Assembly (NCBI RefSeq): GCF_000384135.1
Contig: NZ_KB913028.1
Coordinates: 1,391,351-1,455,350, forward strand
Length of the DNA stretch: 64,000 bases
Source: Succinispira mobilis DSM 6222
GTDB lineage: Bacteria > Bacillota > Negativicutes > Acidaminococcales > Succinispiraceae
Direction of reading: 5' to 3'
In this document: positions 32,996 to 42,647 of the stretch, one piece after another
Numbering within the stretch: the first letter of the stretch is position 1
How the letters are laid out: every line of letters begins with the position of its first letter
Made by a program: the position numbers and the translations under genes
Notes under the pieces: generated by a model
Databases searched by the model: none
The model's input: the letters and a program-made list of their open reading frames with translations, nothing else
Told to the model about the DNA's origin: nothing

Positions 32996-33736
32996 TTATT
33001 TTTTTAAAAATTCGGCCATTCTATCCCCTATTCGCTCTAATATTCTATTTGTCATAGGTAAAATTCCTTTATATTCACTGTCTCGAACGTCTAGAACCAT
33101 AAATATATTTTCATTTGTCTTCGCATCCTTTAAAACTGATTTAACACCAGTATTAGCTACATTTTTATAATACGCAGGAACTATTTTTAACCTTTCTACA
33201 GGCATGCGCACCGTAGTTTTTTCTTCCACTTTATACCCCTTCTTTTTAGTTATAACTACAGTATCAACATACTCGGTCTCCGTATAACGGCGTTCTGGTA
33301 CAAAAATTTTATCGATTCTAAACACTACTAAGTCAAATTCTAGCACTTGATCAACAAACTCCAAAGTATACGTGTCCAATAAACTTTGATATTTTTTAGG
33401 ATCAGATTTAGCCAAAGCTTGCATATCTTGATCGACAATATTGCCAATACTTTTGAGCAAATCATCTTGCAACACAAATCTAATTCTCTCACCTTGCAAT
33501 TTTTTATGATTTTTAAGTTCTTGGCAAAATTCATTTATACGCATTTCATCAAATGTATCTATTTTCATAGCGGTAACATTGATAGGCTTAATTAAAACTC
33601 TATGAACTTTATTTATATCATAATTTTTATTTACCCACTCATCTTTTTTCTCTTCGGCAAAAGCCACCTGCGTAGTCACGATCTGAAAAACCAACATCAG
33701 TAAAATTCCTAAAATAATTTTTTTTTGTCTTTTCAT
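32996..33736 (-). CDS. Secreted protein of unknown function
   Basis: I do not recognise this 246-residue protein. It begins with a signal peptide (MKRQKKIILGILLMLVFQIV, cleavage after AFA). The mature part is mixed alpha/beta with repeated lysine-rich segments and an ERRYTETEYVDTVVITKKKG hairpin. The layout, with a beta strand RVLIKPINVTAMK after the signal and a C-terminal helix RILERIGDRMAEFLKK, is reminiscent of periplasmic lipoprotein-like families, but I cannot assign one. The ATG at 33736 follows GGGAGGATTTTT; the frame continues eight codons upstream without a ribosome-binding site. It is first in a two-gene unit with the next secreted protein. Confidence 0.75.
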   Translation of the reverse strand: MKRQKKIILGILLMLVFQIVTTQVAFAEEKKDEWVNKNYDINKVHRVLIKPINVTAMKIDTFDEMRINEFCQELKNHKKLQGERIRFVLQDDLLKSIGNIVDQDMQALAKSDPKKYQSLLDTYTLEFVDQVLEFDLVVFRIDKIFVPERRYTETEYVDTVVITKKKGYKVEEKTTVRMPVERLKIVPAYYKNVANTGVKSVLKDAKTNENIFMVLDVRDSEYKGILPMTNRILERIGDRMAEFLKK

Positions 33737-33888
33737 AAAAATCCTCCCGTTTGTTTTCAAAAAGCTCTCTAAATTTAACTCAATTTATCATAAACAACTT
33801 AGAACAACTTTTTAACGTGTCTTTTATCTTATCAAAAAAATTTTTTTCCTGCAACTTACACTTTCCCCTCTGAGCTAATACTCTCTAA

Positions 33889-35013
33889 CTATTTATGTCG
33901 ATATAAAAATGCACTAATTGCTGCCGTAAGTGGAATCGTAAATAAAATGCCAATACTTCCCACTAAAGCTTGTGCTATTTCTACCGCTATCATTTCACGA
34001 TTAAAAAGCAATAAAAAATTACCGCCATTATAAGCAGTTATTAGTAATACAACTGAAAGTGAACTACCTATATAGGCTAAAATTAAAGTATTACTCATAG
34101 TGCCAATAATATCTCTGCCAATATTTATACCTGATTGAAACAAGGAAGAAAAACTAATTTTTTCAACTTTTCTAGCTAATTCACTTAGCGATGCCGCAAT
34201 ATCAACTGCTACATCCATAATCGCTCCTACTGCGCCAATGATTATTGCGCCAAATATTATCGCTTGCAAATCTAATGGTACTTCACGATTCCAGTTTGCC
34301 AGATATATTGAATGTTCATCCACGTAACCAGTTAAGTATAATACTTTATCCATAAAAACTGATAAAATTGCGGCTAAAATTATGCCACCTATACAGCCAA
34401 TGGCAGCCGCTAAACTTTTCTTATTTGCTCCATTTACCAACAATAAGGTGGTTATTATTATAAAGATGCTAGTTATAAAGGTCCATTTATAGATATTTAG
34501 GCCTGATAAAATCGCAGGAATATATATTGCAAATATTGCCCCACAAGTAAATACTAAAGCAATAATTGTACTAATACCCTTTTTCCCACCAAATAATATT
34601 AACAGGAGTGTGAAAATGCCTGCTAATATTAATAGTGCCTTACTTCGAATATATTCAATAAATATCCAATTACTACTCTTTGGCTGCTCTTTGGCCACAA
34701 GAATTTGATCACCAACCTGGACGTTACGCATCTTCATCCCAAACATTGGACTAGACTCTTGAATTACGTTCAACAATTCTGACTCATTATCTAAATTACT
34801 GGCCGTAAAATATATCTTAACTTGCTTTTTATTACCTCCACCTCCTTTAAACTCTTTCTCTGTTTGTTTTGTTATCTCCGTCACCTGTACGCGTTTAATT
34901 TCCTGCTTTTTATCCTTTATTAAATGTAAATTCTCTGTTGCTTGACCATAACCAAACCATAGGTAAGCTATAGATAAAATTATTGTTAGTATGTATATAA
35001 ATTTTTCTCGCAC
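33889..35013 (-). CDS. YibE/F family membrane protein
   Basis: This is an integral membrane protein of 374 residues of the YibE/YibF family, found in many Firmicutes; its function is not established. A first helix (residues 8-25) is followed by an extracytoplasmic domain (about 30-125), then a block of seven or more helices with the conserved stretch GAIIIGAVGAIMDVAVDIAASL and a final block EIAQALVGSIGILFTIPLTA. The start is GTG at 35013, with GGTGGA upstream. It stands alone. A transport role is often assumed but is unproven. Confidence 0.85.
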   Translation of the reverse strand: MREKFIYILTIILSIAYLWFGYGQATENLHLIKDKKQEIKRVQVTEITKQTEKEFKGGGGNKKQVKIYFTASNLDNESELLNVIQESSPMFGMKMRNVQVGDQILVAKEQPKSSNWIFIEYIRSKALLILAGIFTLLLILFGGKKGISTIIALVFTCGAIFAIYIPAILSGLNIYKWTFITSIFIIITTLLLVNGANKKSLAAAIGCIGGIILAAILSVFMDKVLYLTGYVDEHSIYLANWNREVPLDLQAIIFGAIIIGAVGAIMDVAVDIAASLSELARKVEKISFSSLFQSGINIGRDIIGTMSNTLILAYIGSSLSVVLLITAYNGGNFLLLFNREMIAVEIAQALVGSIGILFTIPLTAAISAFLYRHK

Positions 35014-35151
35014 TCTTATTCCACCTTATATCACTAATATTTTGCCAAACTGCTAACTTTTTTGATAGTAACTTACTTTATGGTAAATACTTGCTGTTTT
35101 AACCTAAATGCTATATTATAAAAATAACATCGCAAATAAAGGAGTGTTATT

Positions 35152-35820
35152 ATGAATAATATCAAAGAAACTATTCTTGCAGCTTTTAATTCCCGTCACG
35201 CTTGTAAAGAATTTGATGTAAATAAAAAAATCTCTGCCGAAGATTTCAACTTTATTTTGGAAACAGGTCGACTAAGCCCTAGTTCTTTTGGCTTTGAACC
35301 TTGGAAATTCCTTGTCATTCAAAATCATAGTTTGCGCGAAAAAATCCTCCCATTAGCGTGGGGTGCACAACGTCAATTACCAAGTGCAAGTCATTTTTTA
35401 ATTTTACTTGCTAGAAAAGCTACGCATATGCATGCTGGCTCTAAGTACACCCAAGATATCATGCGTGACCTGCAAAAACTCCCTCCAGAAATTGTAACCT
35501 TAAAATCAGATTTCTTCAAGAAGTTTCAAGAACAAGATTTTGATTTAACAGATGAGCGTAAACTTTTTGACTGGTCTAGCAAACAACTTTATATTCCCAT
35601 GGCAAATATGATGAGTTGTGCCGCAATGCTTGGCATTGACTCTTGTCCAATTGAAGGTTTCGCCCAAAAAGAACTTACCGAATTATTGGCCACCGAAGGA
35701 ATTTTATCTCCAACTGAGTTTGGTGTAGCGGCTATGTTGGCTTTTGGCTATCGCCTAGAAAACTCACCTGCTCCTGTAAAAACCCGCCAACCAATAACTA
35801 AAGTAGTAGAATGGTTCTAA
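35152..35820 (+). CDS. NAD(P)H nitroreductase family protein
   Basis: This is an FMN-dependent oxidoreductase of 222 residues, of the NfsB/nitroreductase family. The N-terminal FMN-binding arginine is in FNSRHACKEF, the dimer helix is around SPSSFGFEPWKFLVIQ, and GIDSCPIEGF and LAFGYRLEN complete the flavin site. Such enzymes reduce nitro, quinone or flavin substrates; the natural substrate is not known. The ATG at 35152 follows AAAGGAG. It is monocistronic, with a terminator at 35823-35860. Confidence 0.92.
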   Translation: MNNIKETILAAFNSRHACKEFDVNKKISAEDFNFILETGRLSPSSFGFEPWKFLVIQNHSLREKILPLAWGAQRQLPSASHFLILLARKATHMHAGSKYTQDIMRDLQKLPPEIVTLKSDFFKKFQEQDFDLTDERKLFDWSSKQLYIPMANMMSCAAMLGIDSCPIEGFAQKELTELLATEGILSPTEFGVAAMLAFGYRLENSPAPVKTRQPITKVVEWF

Positions 35821-35822
35821 CT

Positions 35823-35860
35823 AAAAAAAGGACTCTTAAAATTAATTTAAGGGTCCTTTT
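35823..35860. terminator. Bidirectional terminator between the nitroreductase and YaiI genes
   Basis: AAAAGGACTCTTAAA and TTTAAGGGTCCTTTT form the stem. It contains the stop codon of the convergent yaiI gene and serves both transcripts. Confidence 0.85.
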
Positions 35861-36297
35861 AGCATTTCTAAAACTCTTTGTTCAAAAGCACTGTCATCTT
35901 CTAGCTTGCGTTTTTTAGGTCCCTTTGTCTTACCACCAGCGCGCCGTTGCTTTGCTTTTATTTCTCGTTCTTCTAGCAAAAAATCGATTTGCAATTCATT
36001 AAAAACTCGCCCTGAAGCATTTAAGCATTGGACTTTTTTAGCTAAAAGCATTGCCGCTAAACCCCAGTCTTGTGTAACTACTATATCATTTTCTTGAGCT
36101 ATATTCATTATTTTTAAATCAGCTTCTTGCGAAGCATTACCAACGACGATATGCTCTGAGTTTTTTATTTGATGGTTGAAGCTAGCCACAGTAATCAAAC
36201 GCACTTTATAAATTCCACTAATTTTTTGGCAAATTTCTAAAACAGCCTTCGGGCAAGCATCTGCATCAATAATAATTTTCCCCACTGCACAATTCAT
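35842..36297 (-). CDS. YaiI/YqxD family protein (UPF0178)
   Basis: This is a conserved 151-residue protein of the YaiI/YqxD family. The N-terminal motif IIIDADACP with aspartates, the central [12 protein letters not shown] and the basic tail ([16 protein letters not shown]) match the family, which has a PIN-like nuclease fold with unproven function. The ATG at 36297 follows AGGGG. It is separated by 22 bases from the upstream exonuclease gene on the same strand, so the two may be co-transcribed. Confidence 0.88.
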   Translation of the reverse strand: MNCAVGKIIIDADACPKAVLEICQKISGIYKVRLITVASFNHQIKNSEHIVVGNASQEADLKIMNIAQENDIVVTQDWGLAAMLLAKKVQCLNASGRVFNELQIDFLLEEREIKAKQRRAGGKTKGPKKRKLEDDSAFEQRVLEMLKGPLN

Positions 36298-36319
36298 TTT
36301 TTCCCCTAACTACAAAACT

Positions 36320-36871
36320 TTAAGCCAATTGTTTAATTGGTAGTTTTGTACTCTTTATTAACTCTAAAATATTACGACTTTGCGTTAAATCTGCTGCTGC
36401 CAAAACTATTTGCGCGCAAGCACTTGCATCTTCAAGCGCATTATGATGTTCAAATTCTATTTTTAAGTAATTCGACATCGTTCCTAACTTATGATTAGGC
36501 AAATTTTGCCATATTCGCCTTGATAATAACACTGTACATGCATACCTAATTTCTATATCTAGCGGTTTACATGCCAATGAATTTTTTAAAACTCTAGTAT
36601 CAAAAGAGGCATTATGGGCAAAAACCAACTTATTAGCTAAAATATTTTTAATCTCTGGCCAAAGCTCTTGAAAGCTAGGTTCAGCTTTAACCATTTGCGG
36701 TGTTATTCCGTGTATTGCAATATTTTCTTTTAAGAAAATCCCATTTACAGGCTTAATTAACCTATAATATTTTTTAACCATAATGCCTTTCTCTACAACA
36801 ACTATACCAATCGAGCAAGCACTATTTAACTCTGAATTAGCTGTCTCAAAATCTATTGTGACAAAATTCAT
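36320..36871 (-). CDS. DEDDh 3'-5' exonuclease (DnaQ-like)
   Basis: This is a 183-residue exonuclease of the DnaQ/RNase T fold. The four acidic residues of the DEDDh active site are visible: the pair in TIDFETAN, the aspartate in AHNASFDTRVL, and histidine plus aspartate in HHNALEDASACAQI. It lacks a polymerase domain and may trim DNA or RNA ends. The start is the ATG at 36871, behind CAGGAGGCTTAGT; the frame runs on to 36907 but without a ribosome-binding site. It lies between azlD and yaiI on the same strand, with a palindrome upstream. Confidence 0.9.
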   Translation of the reverse strand: MNFVTIDFETANSELNSACSIGIVVVEKGIMVKKYYRLIKPVNGIFLKENIAIHGITPQMVKAEPSFQELWPEIKNILANKLVFAHNASFDTRVLKNSLACKPLDIEIRYACTVLLSRRIWQNLPNHKLGTMSNYLKIEFEHHNALEDASACAQIVLAAADLTQSRNILELIKSTKLPIKQLA

Positions 36872-36893
36872 ACTAAGCCTCCTGAAATTTATA

Positions 36894-36936
36894 TTATAAC
36901 AGGCCATAATTATATCATAATTATGGCCTGTTATAA
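36894..36936. repeat. Perfect 20-base palindrome between azlD and the exonuclease gene
   Basis: The arms (36894-36913 and 36917-36936) are perfectly complementary with a three-base loop. It lacks a T run, and the sequence GATATAAT inside the palindrome resembles a -10 element. It may be a terminator for azlCD, an operator, or part of a promoter for the exonuclease gene. Confidence 0.7.
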
Positions 36937-36948
36937 ATCATTATTAAG

Positions 36949-37281
36949 TTAACTAACTTGTTGAACAAGAAACATATATACTAAAGTACTCAAAGTTATG
37001 CTCAATAAAAGATTGCGTTTAATTTTGTGAATAATTACTAATAATAAGATAGCTACAAATTCTGGTATTATATAAGACTCAGTATTTATTTGGGTATTAC
37101 GCAAACAATATACTACTAAAAAGCCCATCGTTGCCGGTGTTAGGGTTTTGCCTAAATACTTTACTAATTTGGGTAGATCGTTTTTTCCAGCAAAAACAAT
37201 AAATGGCAAGAATCTAGTGAAAATTGCCCCTAAAGCTATAGCTAAGGTTAAATATATAAATTCTTGCGTACTCAAATACAT
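36949..37281 (-). CDS. azlD: AzlD branched-chain amino acid exporter subunit
   Basis: This is the small membrane subunit of the AzlCD branched-chain amino acid exporter, 110 residues with three to four helices. The family pattern is visible: FTRFLPFIVF near residue 25, LPKLVKYLGKTLTPATMGFLVVYCL, and a final hydrophobic block. It overlaps azlC by 10 bases, indicating coupled translation. Export of leucine, isoleucine, valine or azaleucine is known for the family; the exact substrate here is inferred. Confidence 0.9.
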   Translation of the reverse strand: MYLSTQEFIYLTLAIALGAIFTRFLPFIVFAGKNDLPKLVKYLGKTLTPATMGFLVVYCLRNTQINTESYIIPEFVAILLLVIIHKIKRNLLLSITLSTLVYMFLVQQVS

Positions 37282-37997
37282 TCTGATTTCTCCTCAGTAT
37301 TTACTAGTTTTGCAAAATTTTCTTTCAACAAAATTAATATTATTAATATAGTCAACATCGAAGGAATTATAAAGCTATTTGAACCTAAAAATACTAGGAG
37401 AATTAAGGAAACGCCTAAACCCAATATTGCTGAAAAACCTTTTTCACGCTGTTGCAATTGCTCTAAAAATATAACTGCAAACAGGGCTGTTAAGATAAAA
37501 TCAATTCCTTGAATATTAACTTTGAGATTAGTGCCAATAAACCCACCAATAAAAGAACCCACTACCCAATAAAAATAATTTAATAATGATACAGTTAAAT
37601 AAACTACTCTTTTGGAAATATCATTAGGAATTTCTAAGCTATTTATAATAGAAAATGTTTCGTCACATAAGATATAAATTAATAGGTATTTTATTTTACC
37701 CAAAAATCTATATTTATCTAACATTGCAATCCCATAAAACAGATGTCGAATATTTACCGTTACACTAAGCAGAACAACTTCTAAGGGTTCAAATCCTGAT
37801 AATAAAAATGGAATGGCCGCAAACTGCATACTACCACAAAAAGCAATAGCACTAATTAAAAACGAGTGAAATGCAGAATAACCTTTAGAATGCATAAGTA
37901 TACCATAGGTAATACCCAAAACAAACAACCCTGTCAAAACCGGTAATGTTATAGGCAAGGCAAATCTTAGTGTCTTAACAAACTCTTTCAGTGACAT
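37272..37997 (-). CDS. azlC: AzlC branched-chain amino acid exporter subunit
   Basis: This is the large subunit of the AzlCD exporter, 241 residues with about seven helices. Family motifs include GITYGILMHSKGYSAFHSFLISAIAFCGSMQFAAI split across the second and third helices (here given as one region, residues 28-62), plus NIRHLFYGI near residue 80 and the DETFSI segment near 110. It is transcribed with azlD. An XRE-cupin regulator gene runs divergently from it with a 118-base gap, so that protein likely controls the pair. The ATG at 37997 follows AAGGAGCAGAAG. Confidence 0.92.
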   Translation of the reverse strand: MSLKEFVKTLRFALPITLPVLTGLFVLGITYGILMHSKGYSAFHSFLISAIAFCGSMQFAAIPFLLSGFEPLEVVLLSVTVNIRHLFYGIAMLDKYRFLGKIKYLLIYILCDETFSIINSLEIPNDISKRVVYLTVSLLNYFYWVVGSFIGGFIGTNLKVNIQGIDFILTALFAVIFLEQLQQREKGFSAILGLGVSLILLVFLGSNSFIIPSMLTILIILILLKENFAKLVNTEEKSECI

Positions 37998-38115
37998 CTT
38001 CTGCTCCTTATCTTGTGTATTATAAAATCTTATTGTAAAATATAATAAACTTTAATTAAATATCGTTAACTATAATTTACATTTGTTTTATATATTTGTC
38101 AATAAGGAGTTTTAA

Positions 38116-38667
38116 ATGGAATTAAATTTAATTATTGCTGAAAATTTAAACCGCTTGCGCTTAGAAAGAAACTTGAGTTTAGGAAAACTGGCTGAGCTAT
38201 CTGGCGTAAGCAAGGTAATGCTTTCTCAAATTGAAAAAGGCGAAACTAATCCTACAATTAACACTATTTGGAAAATAGCAAAAGGACTTAATGTACCTTA
38301 TACCCTCCTTATCGACAAACATGAACTTGCTCCAATTCTAGTAATGAAGTCCGAAGTAAATATGCAAACAAGTGAAGATGGTACTTATCGTATTTTTTGT
38401 TATTATCCTAATAATGGCAAGCGCAACTTTGAAATGTTTTTAATTGAGCTTGATGTTGGCGCCAGTTATACTTGTGTTGGGCATTCCGAAAAATCTGAAG
38501 AATACCTTACTGTTTTGGAAGGAGAACTCCTCTTAGAAGTTAATGGTGATAGTTATATCTTGAAAAACGAAGATTCTATTTGTTTTTCTTCTGCTTTTGA
38601 ACATACCTATACAAACAAAGGTATCACGCTTTTAAAAGCATTAATAATAAATTTATACGCGTTATAA
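38116..38667 (+). CDS. XRE family regulator with a cupin domain
   Basis: This is a transcription regulator of 183 residues with an XRE helix-turn-helix at about 8-62 (LSLGKLAELSGVSKVMLSQIEKGETNPTI, two motifs) and a C-terminal cupin barrel (about 105-180, HSEKSEEYLTVLEGELLLEVNGD). Such proteins often sense amino acids or related small molecules. It is divergent from azlC, which makes control of branched-chain amino acid export the most likely role, consistent with the pattern known for azl regions. The ATG at 38116 follows AAGGAGTTTTAA. Confidence 0.9.
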   Translation: MELNLIIAENLNRLRLERNLSLGKLAELSGVSKVMLSQIEKGETNPTINTIWKIAKGLNVPYTLLIDKHELAPILVMKSEVNMQTSEDGTYRIFCYYPNNGKRNFEMFLIELDVGASYTCVGHSEKSEEYLTVLEGELLLEVNGDSYILKNEDSICFSSAFEHTYTNKGITLLKALIINLYAL

Positions 38668-38693
38668 AAAAACTGCTCATTTGAGCAGTTTTT
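38666..38693. terminator. Bidirectional terminator after the XRE-cupin gene
   Basis: AAAAACTGCTCA and TGAGCAGTTTTT form a compact hairpin with a two-base loop that also closes the L,D-transpeptidase gene on the other strand. Confidence 0.88.
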
Positions 38694-39192
38694 ATTCTTT
38701 GATTAATACTGTCATCCCGACATAAATATATTCAGTTTTCAATTCCAGTAAGTCATCATTGCCCATGCGAATACAACCTTCTGACGACCTCGTACCAATA
38801 GATTCTGGTAGATGCGTACCATGTATACCAATTCCTTCCCAACCAGTCACCAAAGAGATAAAATAGGGACCATAGGCACCTTCGATTTCACCTTTGCCAT
38901 CTTTAAAATCATGAGTCCATGTTCTAGAATCTAGAATTTCATCTACTGAAAAATTCCCTGTAGGAGTTTTCATATCACCAACACAAGTTTTCTCTCCAGA
39001 ATTTTTACCAATGGCTATAGGGTATTCTCGCAGTATCGCATTTTGTTCCCAAACTTGTAAAGTAAATTCACTTTTATCAATAATTAAATATTGCGCCGCA
39101 CAAGATTTACCTAATGAATTATAAAAAATCATATATCCGCAAAAGGTCAACAATACTGCAATTTTACCTATTAGCCTTATATTACTCATCAT
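38692..39192 (-). CDS. L,D-transpeptidase (YkuD domain)
   Basis: This is an exported peptidoglycan cross-linking enzyme of 166 residues, with an N-terminal membrane anchor (residues 5-28) and a YkuD catalytic domain. The active-site motif is GIHGTHLPESIGTRSSEGCIRM, split as HGTHLPES and GCIRM, with the catalytic cysteine near residue 140. The preceding segment YLIIDKSEFTLQVWEQ is also typical. The ATG at 39192 follows AAGGAAATGAT. It could form 3-3 cross-links or attach proteins to the wall. Confidence 0.92.
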   Translation of the reverse strand: MMSNIRLIGKIAVLLTFCGYMIFYNSLGKSCAAQYLIIDKSEFTLQVWEQNAILREYPIAIGKNSGEKTCVGDMKTPTGNFSVDEILDSRTWTHDFKDGKGEIEGAYGPYFISLVTGWEGIGIHGTHLPESIGTRSSEGCIRMGNDDLLELKTEYIYVGMTVLIKE

Positions 39193-39264
39193 ATCATTTC
39201 CTTTTTAAATGAAAAAATATTGGCCATTTTCTAACAAACTTGCTTAATTTGCATTTCTTGCTGG

Positions 39265-39612
39265 TCAATTAATTTTATCTAAAATAATAGCTTGACGGGT
39301 TTTCCCGATTTCTGAACCATGAGTATAACCAACTACCTGAAAATGTTCAGAAAGTTTTTGAGCTAAGGCTTCATAATTTGGATCTTTACTGCGCAAACAT
39401 GATGATAAATGCACCACATCTACATTTTTCTTTTTAAAACTAGCTATTTTTTTATCTAAATCTCCACCAGCATGAGTAAAGGCTACCAGATTTATATCCT
39501 TTAAATCTTTATACCGCTCAAATGAATCTTCTTTAGCAAAAAATGCACTTAAACAACCCCCGCCAGTACAAACTTTAGCTGTATCTTCCCTAACCAATAT
39601 AGCAATATTCAT
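39265..39612 (-). CDS. CGGC domain-containing protein
   Basis: This is a small cytoplasmic protein of 115 residues of the CGGC domain family, thought to bind metal through cysteines and histidines. It has CTGGGCLSAFF near residue 15, HAGGD and the C-terminal HLSSCLRSKDPNYE with a further cysteine and HGSE. Function is unproven. It lies 21 bases downstream of a PhnA/YjdM-like gene on the same strand, so the two probably form a transcript of small zinc- or metal-related proteins. Confidence 0.85.
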   Translation of the reverse strand: MNIAILVREDTAKVCTGGGCLSAFFAKEDSFERYKDLKDINLVAFTHAGGDLDKKIASFKKKNVDVVHLSSCLRSKDPNYEALAQKLSEHFQVVGYTHGSEIGKTRQAIILDKIN

Positions 39613-39633
39613 CTATTAACCCTACTTTTCTCG

Positions 39634-39972
39634 CTAAATTTTTTTAACAAATTCCGACTTCAACTTCATTGCTCCAAAACCATCAATTTGGCAATCGATA
39701 TTATGATCCCCATCAACCAATCGAATGTTTTTAACTTTTGTCCCTATTTTCAAGACTGAAGAACTGCCCTTAACTTTTAAATCTTTTATTATTGCTACAC
39801 TATCGCCTTCATTTAAAATATTACCATTTACATCTTTCACAACATTTTCTGTTTCAAGGGCATTAGTTTCTGCTCCAGTCCACTCATGTGCGCATTCTGG
39901 ACAAATAAATAAGTTGCGATCCTCATAAGTATATTCTGAACCACACATTGGACATTTAGGTAACTTCTCCAT
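39634..39972 (-). CDS. yjdM: PhnA/YjdM family zinc ribbon protein
   Basis: This is a 112-residue protein with an N-terminal zinc ribbon ([21 protein letters not shown]) and a C-terminal PhnA-type domain ([25 protein letters not shown]). The family was once called alkylphosphonate utilisation protein PhnA, but phosphonate cleavage is not established and the name YjdM is now preferred. The start is the ATG at 39972 after AAGGAGAATTTA; the frame extends six codons upstream. It precedes the CGGC protein. Confidence 0.9.
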   Translation of the reverse strand: MEKLPKCPMCGSEYTYEDRNLFICPECAHEWTGAETNALETENVVKDVNGNILNEGDSVAIIKDLKVKGSSSVLKIGTKVKNIRLVDGDHNIDCQIDGFGAMKLKSEFVKKI

Positions 39973-40050
39973 TAAATTCTCCTTCAACATTAATATAGTT
40001 CATCTTTTTTCAAAGATATACTTAATTTTATCATATTTTATTTTTTTAGC

Positions 40051-40100
40051 AAAATATGCCTTAGCAGCAGAAGTTAAACTCCTTAGCTAAGGCATATTTT
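40051..40100. terminator. Bidirectional terminator after the large chemoreceptor gene
   Basis: AAAATATGCCTTAGC and GCTAAGGCATATTTT form a perfect 15-base stem with a 20-base loop next to the stop codon of the chemoreceptor gene. Confidence 0.88.
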
Positions 40101-40113
40101 AATTGTTTAGTTT

Positions 40114-42141
40114 TTAAACTTTAAACTCACTTACAGTTGCACGCAATGCTTCGGCCATCTTAGCTAAATCTTCACTCGATGCTGCTATTTCCTGCATTGT
40201 TGCTGATTGTTCTTCCGTCGCCGCCGATACAGTTTGCGTATATCCCGCAGTTTCTCTACTAACTTTATCAATACCTTGAATTGTAAAAACTATCTGCTCG
40301 CTACCTCCGGCCACCTGTTGAATTGCTCCAGATATATCTGTTACTTGTGCCGAAACTTGTTGAATTAGTTTTAGAATTTCGCCAAAAGATTTTCCTGCAA
40401 CCCCCACGACTTCAGAACCTTTTTTCACTTCTTGAGTTCCTTCAGCCATAGCCTTTACAGCCTGCTCTGTATCTATTTGAATTTCTCCGATTAAGTTAGC
40501 AATATGTTTTGCTGCTTCTTGCGATTGTTCCGCTAACTTACGCACTTCTTCAGCAACAACTGCAAACCCACGACCTTGTTCTCCAGCTCTTGCCGCTTCA
40601 ATAGCCGCATTCAGTGCTAATAAATTAGTTTGCCCTGCTATACCTGCAATAGTATCAACAATTTGTCCAATTTCTTTAGAACGTTCTCCTAACTTAGCTA
40701 CTACTTGAGCCGAGTTGCTTACTGTTTTATCAATATTAGCCATCTGCTTATTAGTATCAGATATCGCAACTCCTCCCTCTTTTGCAGCTTGTGCTGTTTT
40801 TTCAGCAGTTATCGCAACATTTTCCGAATGTGCTGCCACTTGTTGAATACTTGCCGACATTTTTTCAACAGCTAAAGTTGCCTCGTCAACACCTAATAAT
40901 TGCGAGTCACTCCCTTTAGCTACTTTATCTATTGATTCTGCAACTTGTCCTACAGCTAAAGCAGACTGTTCCGTATTCGCCGTTAGTTCTTCTGAAGAGG
41001 CCGCTACCTGTTCAGCTGATTTTGATATTTCCCCAATTAATACTCGTAATTTTTCCAGCATAATTTGGAAATGTAGAACCATATTTTCTAATTCATCATT
41101 ATCATCTTTATTCTTATGTGATTTATCAAATCCACTGTTTAAAGATTTTTCACTTAAATCACCTTTGGCAATTTTTTCAATAACTTCATTTAACATAATG
41201 ATAGGAGTAACTAATTTACGCGCAACTATAATACTAATTCCACATGCTAAAATTAGAATAGTAACAATAATTGCTATCGATGTTTGTGCAAAAGGTTGTA
41301 GCTTTACCAAAATCTCTTCTTCAGGTACAGTTATCGCCATACTCCATTTTGTTCTTGGCACTGGGGCATATGCTACATATTGACTTTTCCCCTTAGCGTT
41401 TTCGTATTCTTTAGTTGAATTTTCTCCCTTAACCATTAACTGAGCAATATCTTTCAAATCTTTACTAACATTTTTGTCTTCAAGAATATTAGTTTTCATT
41501 ACTTGCTCTTTGTCAGGATGTATAACTGTTAACCCATTTTCCTGAATTACATAAGCATAACCTGTTTTGGCAACTTTAATTTGCCCAACTTGCTCAGCTA
41601 AAGTATCAATTGTTACCGTACCACCTAAGGCACCAATTATTTGATTATTCCTTATTATCGGAGCAACTACCGATATAACTAATTTACCATCAGCTTTAGA
41701 TATTATCGGGTCAGTTGTAACTACCTTACCAGTGCTCATAACTTGTTTAAAATAAGCCCGATCCGCAATATTTGTCTTTGCACCATTTGTATGAATTGAT
41801 TGCCCATTAGCGTCTACCAACCAAAATCTTGAATAAAAAGGGTTCCGTTTTACTTCCTCACTTAAATAGTTTAAAGCTGCCTGTTTGTCACCATTTACTA
41901 CCGCTTGATTAGTAGCTAATATTGCTACCTCAGCTTCTCTAGTATCTTTCCACAAACCAATTTCACGGGCATATCCAGCTGCCTGATGTTTCAAATCATC
42001 TTGTACATCAGATACTAATATTTTTTTGGCATTATAAAAATTTGCTAATCCTAAAACTGTTAAAGTCGTTAATAAGCAAACAACGACGAAAGTCATTACT
42101 TTCGCTTTAATGCTATTTTTGATTATCCTTAGTAAATTCAT
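40114..42141 (-). CDS. Methyl-accepting chemotaxis protein with a double-Cache sensor
   Basis: This is a membrane chemoreceptor of 675 residues. Helix one (about 12-30) and helix two (about 285-305) flank an extracellular dCache_1 sensor domain (about 35-275; [19 protein letters not shown] and [20 protein letters not shown] are typical). A HAMP domain and a long cytoplasmic coiled coil with the signalling hairpin ([21 protein letters not shown] split around residue 500) follow. Such receptors bind amino acids, organic acids or similar small ligands; which one is unknown. The ATG at 42141 has TAGGAG upstream. It is monocistronic. Confidence 0.93.
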   Translation of the reverse strand: MNLLRIIKNSIKAKVMTFVVVCLLTTLTVLGLANFYNAKKILVSDVQDDLKHQAAGYAREIGLWKDTREAEVAILATNQAVVNGDKQAALNYLSEEVKRNPFYSRFWLVDANGQSIHTNGAKTNIADRAYFKQVMSTGKVVTTDPIISKADGKLVISVVAPIIRNNQIIGALGGTVTIDTLAEQVGQIKVAKTGYAYVIQENGLTVIHPDKEQVMKTNILEDKNVSKDLKDIAQLMVKGENSTKEYENAKGKSQYVAYAPVPRTKWSMAITVPEEEILVKLQPFAQTSIAIIVTILILACGISIIVARKLVTPIIMLNEVIEKIAKGDLSEKSLNSGFDKSHKNKDDNDELENMVLHFQIMLEKLRVLIGEISKSAEQVAASSEELTANTEQSALAVGQVAESIDKVAKGSDSQLLGVDEATLAVEKMSASIQQVAAHSENVAITAEKTAQAAKEGGVAISDTNKQMANIDKTVSNSAQVVAKLGERSKEIGQIVDTIAGIAGQTNLLALNAAIEAARAGEQGRGFAVVAEEVRKLAEQSQEAAKHIANLIGEIQIDTEQAVKAMAEGTQEVKKGSEVVGVAGKSFGEILKLIQQVSAQVTDISGAIQQVAGGSEQIVFTIQGIDKVSRETAGYTQTVSAATEEQSATMQEIAASSEDLAKMAEALRATVSEFKV

Positions 42142-42647
42142 TAACTAAACAACTCCTACTCTCTATAAAATTCACAAAAATATCCTTCTGTTTCCATCCT
42201 TTCTCCAACTAATTATTACTCAACAGTTATGTATGTATTGGATAGTTATTAGTTGATTTTTCATTATTAAATATTTCCTAATTAATTATTGTTTAATAAT
42301 AACTTACCATAGTTGTTAAGTCAACTCATAAAAAAGTAGCTTTTTGTATTTTTTTATCATATTTCCAAGTTTTTTATCCCAATAATATTAAGTCTTTATC
42401 CTAATTACCTCACTTTTTTGTATTTAAAAGTGATTAACATAAAAAATAACTTTTCCACCTTGAATTTACACTCTTTTATTGAAATTCTATCTTTTCTTCT
42501 CTGACTGAATTAACATACTTTATATGCAAGAATAAAAAAACAGGAACTAAAAGTCATCTTCAAAATTATAATTACTATAGTTTTAAAGATTAGCCCAATT
42601 AGTTCCTGTGCCTTAATTAATATTTTTTGAAACTCTGTTAATAATTG
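42142..42647. other. 506-base intergenic region without a gene
   Basis: This AT-rich stretch holds the 5' region of the chemoreceptor gene and, at 42534-42608, the terminator of the FakA-like gene. I see no open reading frame with a ribosome-binding site, no tRNA and no conserved RNA in the remainder. A sigma-28 type promoter for the chemoreceptor was looked for and not recognised. Confidence 0.6.
42534..42608 (-). terminator. Terminator of the DegV-DAK2 operon
   Basis: CAGGAACTAA (42541-42550) pairs with TTAGTTCCTG (42599-42608), and a second inner stem (ATCTT / AAGAT) fills the loop. On the minus strand it is followed by seven T bases. Confidence 0.75.

Noticed and set aside
31540-40640. 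Repeated DNA of about 90 bases between the two chemoreceptor genes
   Set aside because: The similarity is the conserved signalling hairpin of chemotaxis receptors at the protein level, not a mobile or structural repeat.
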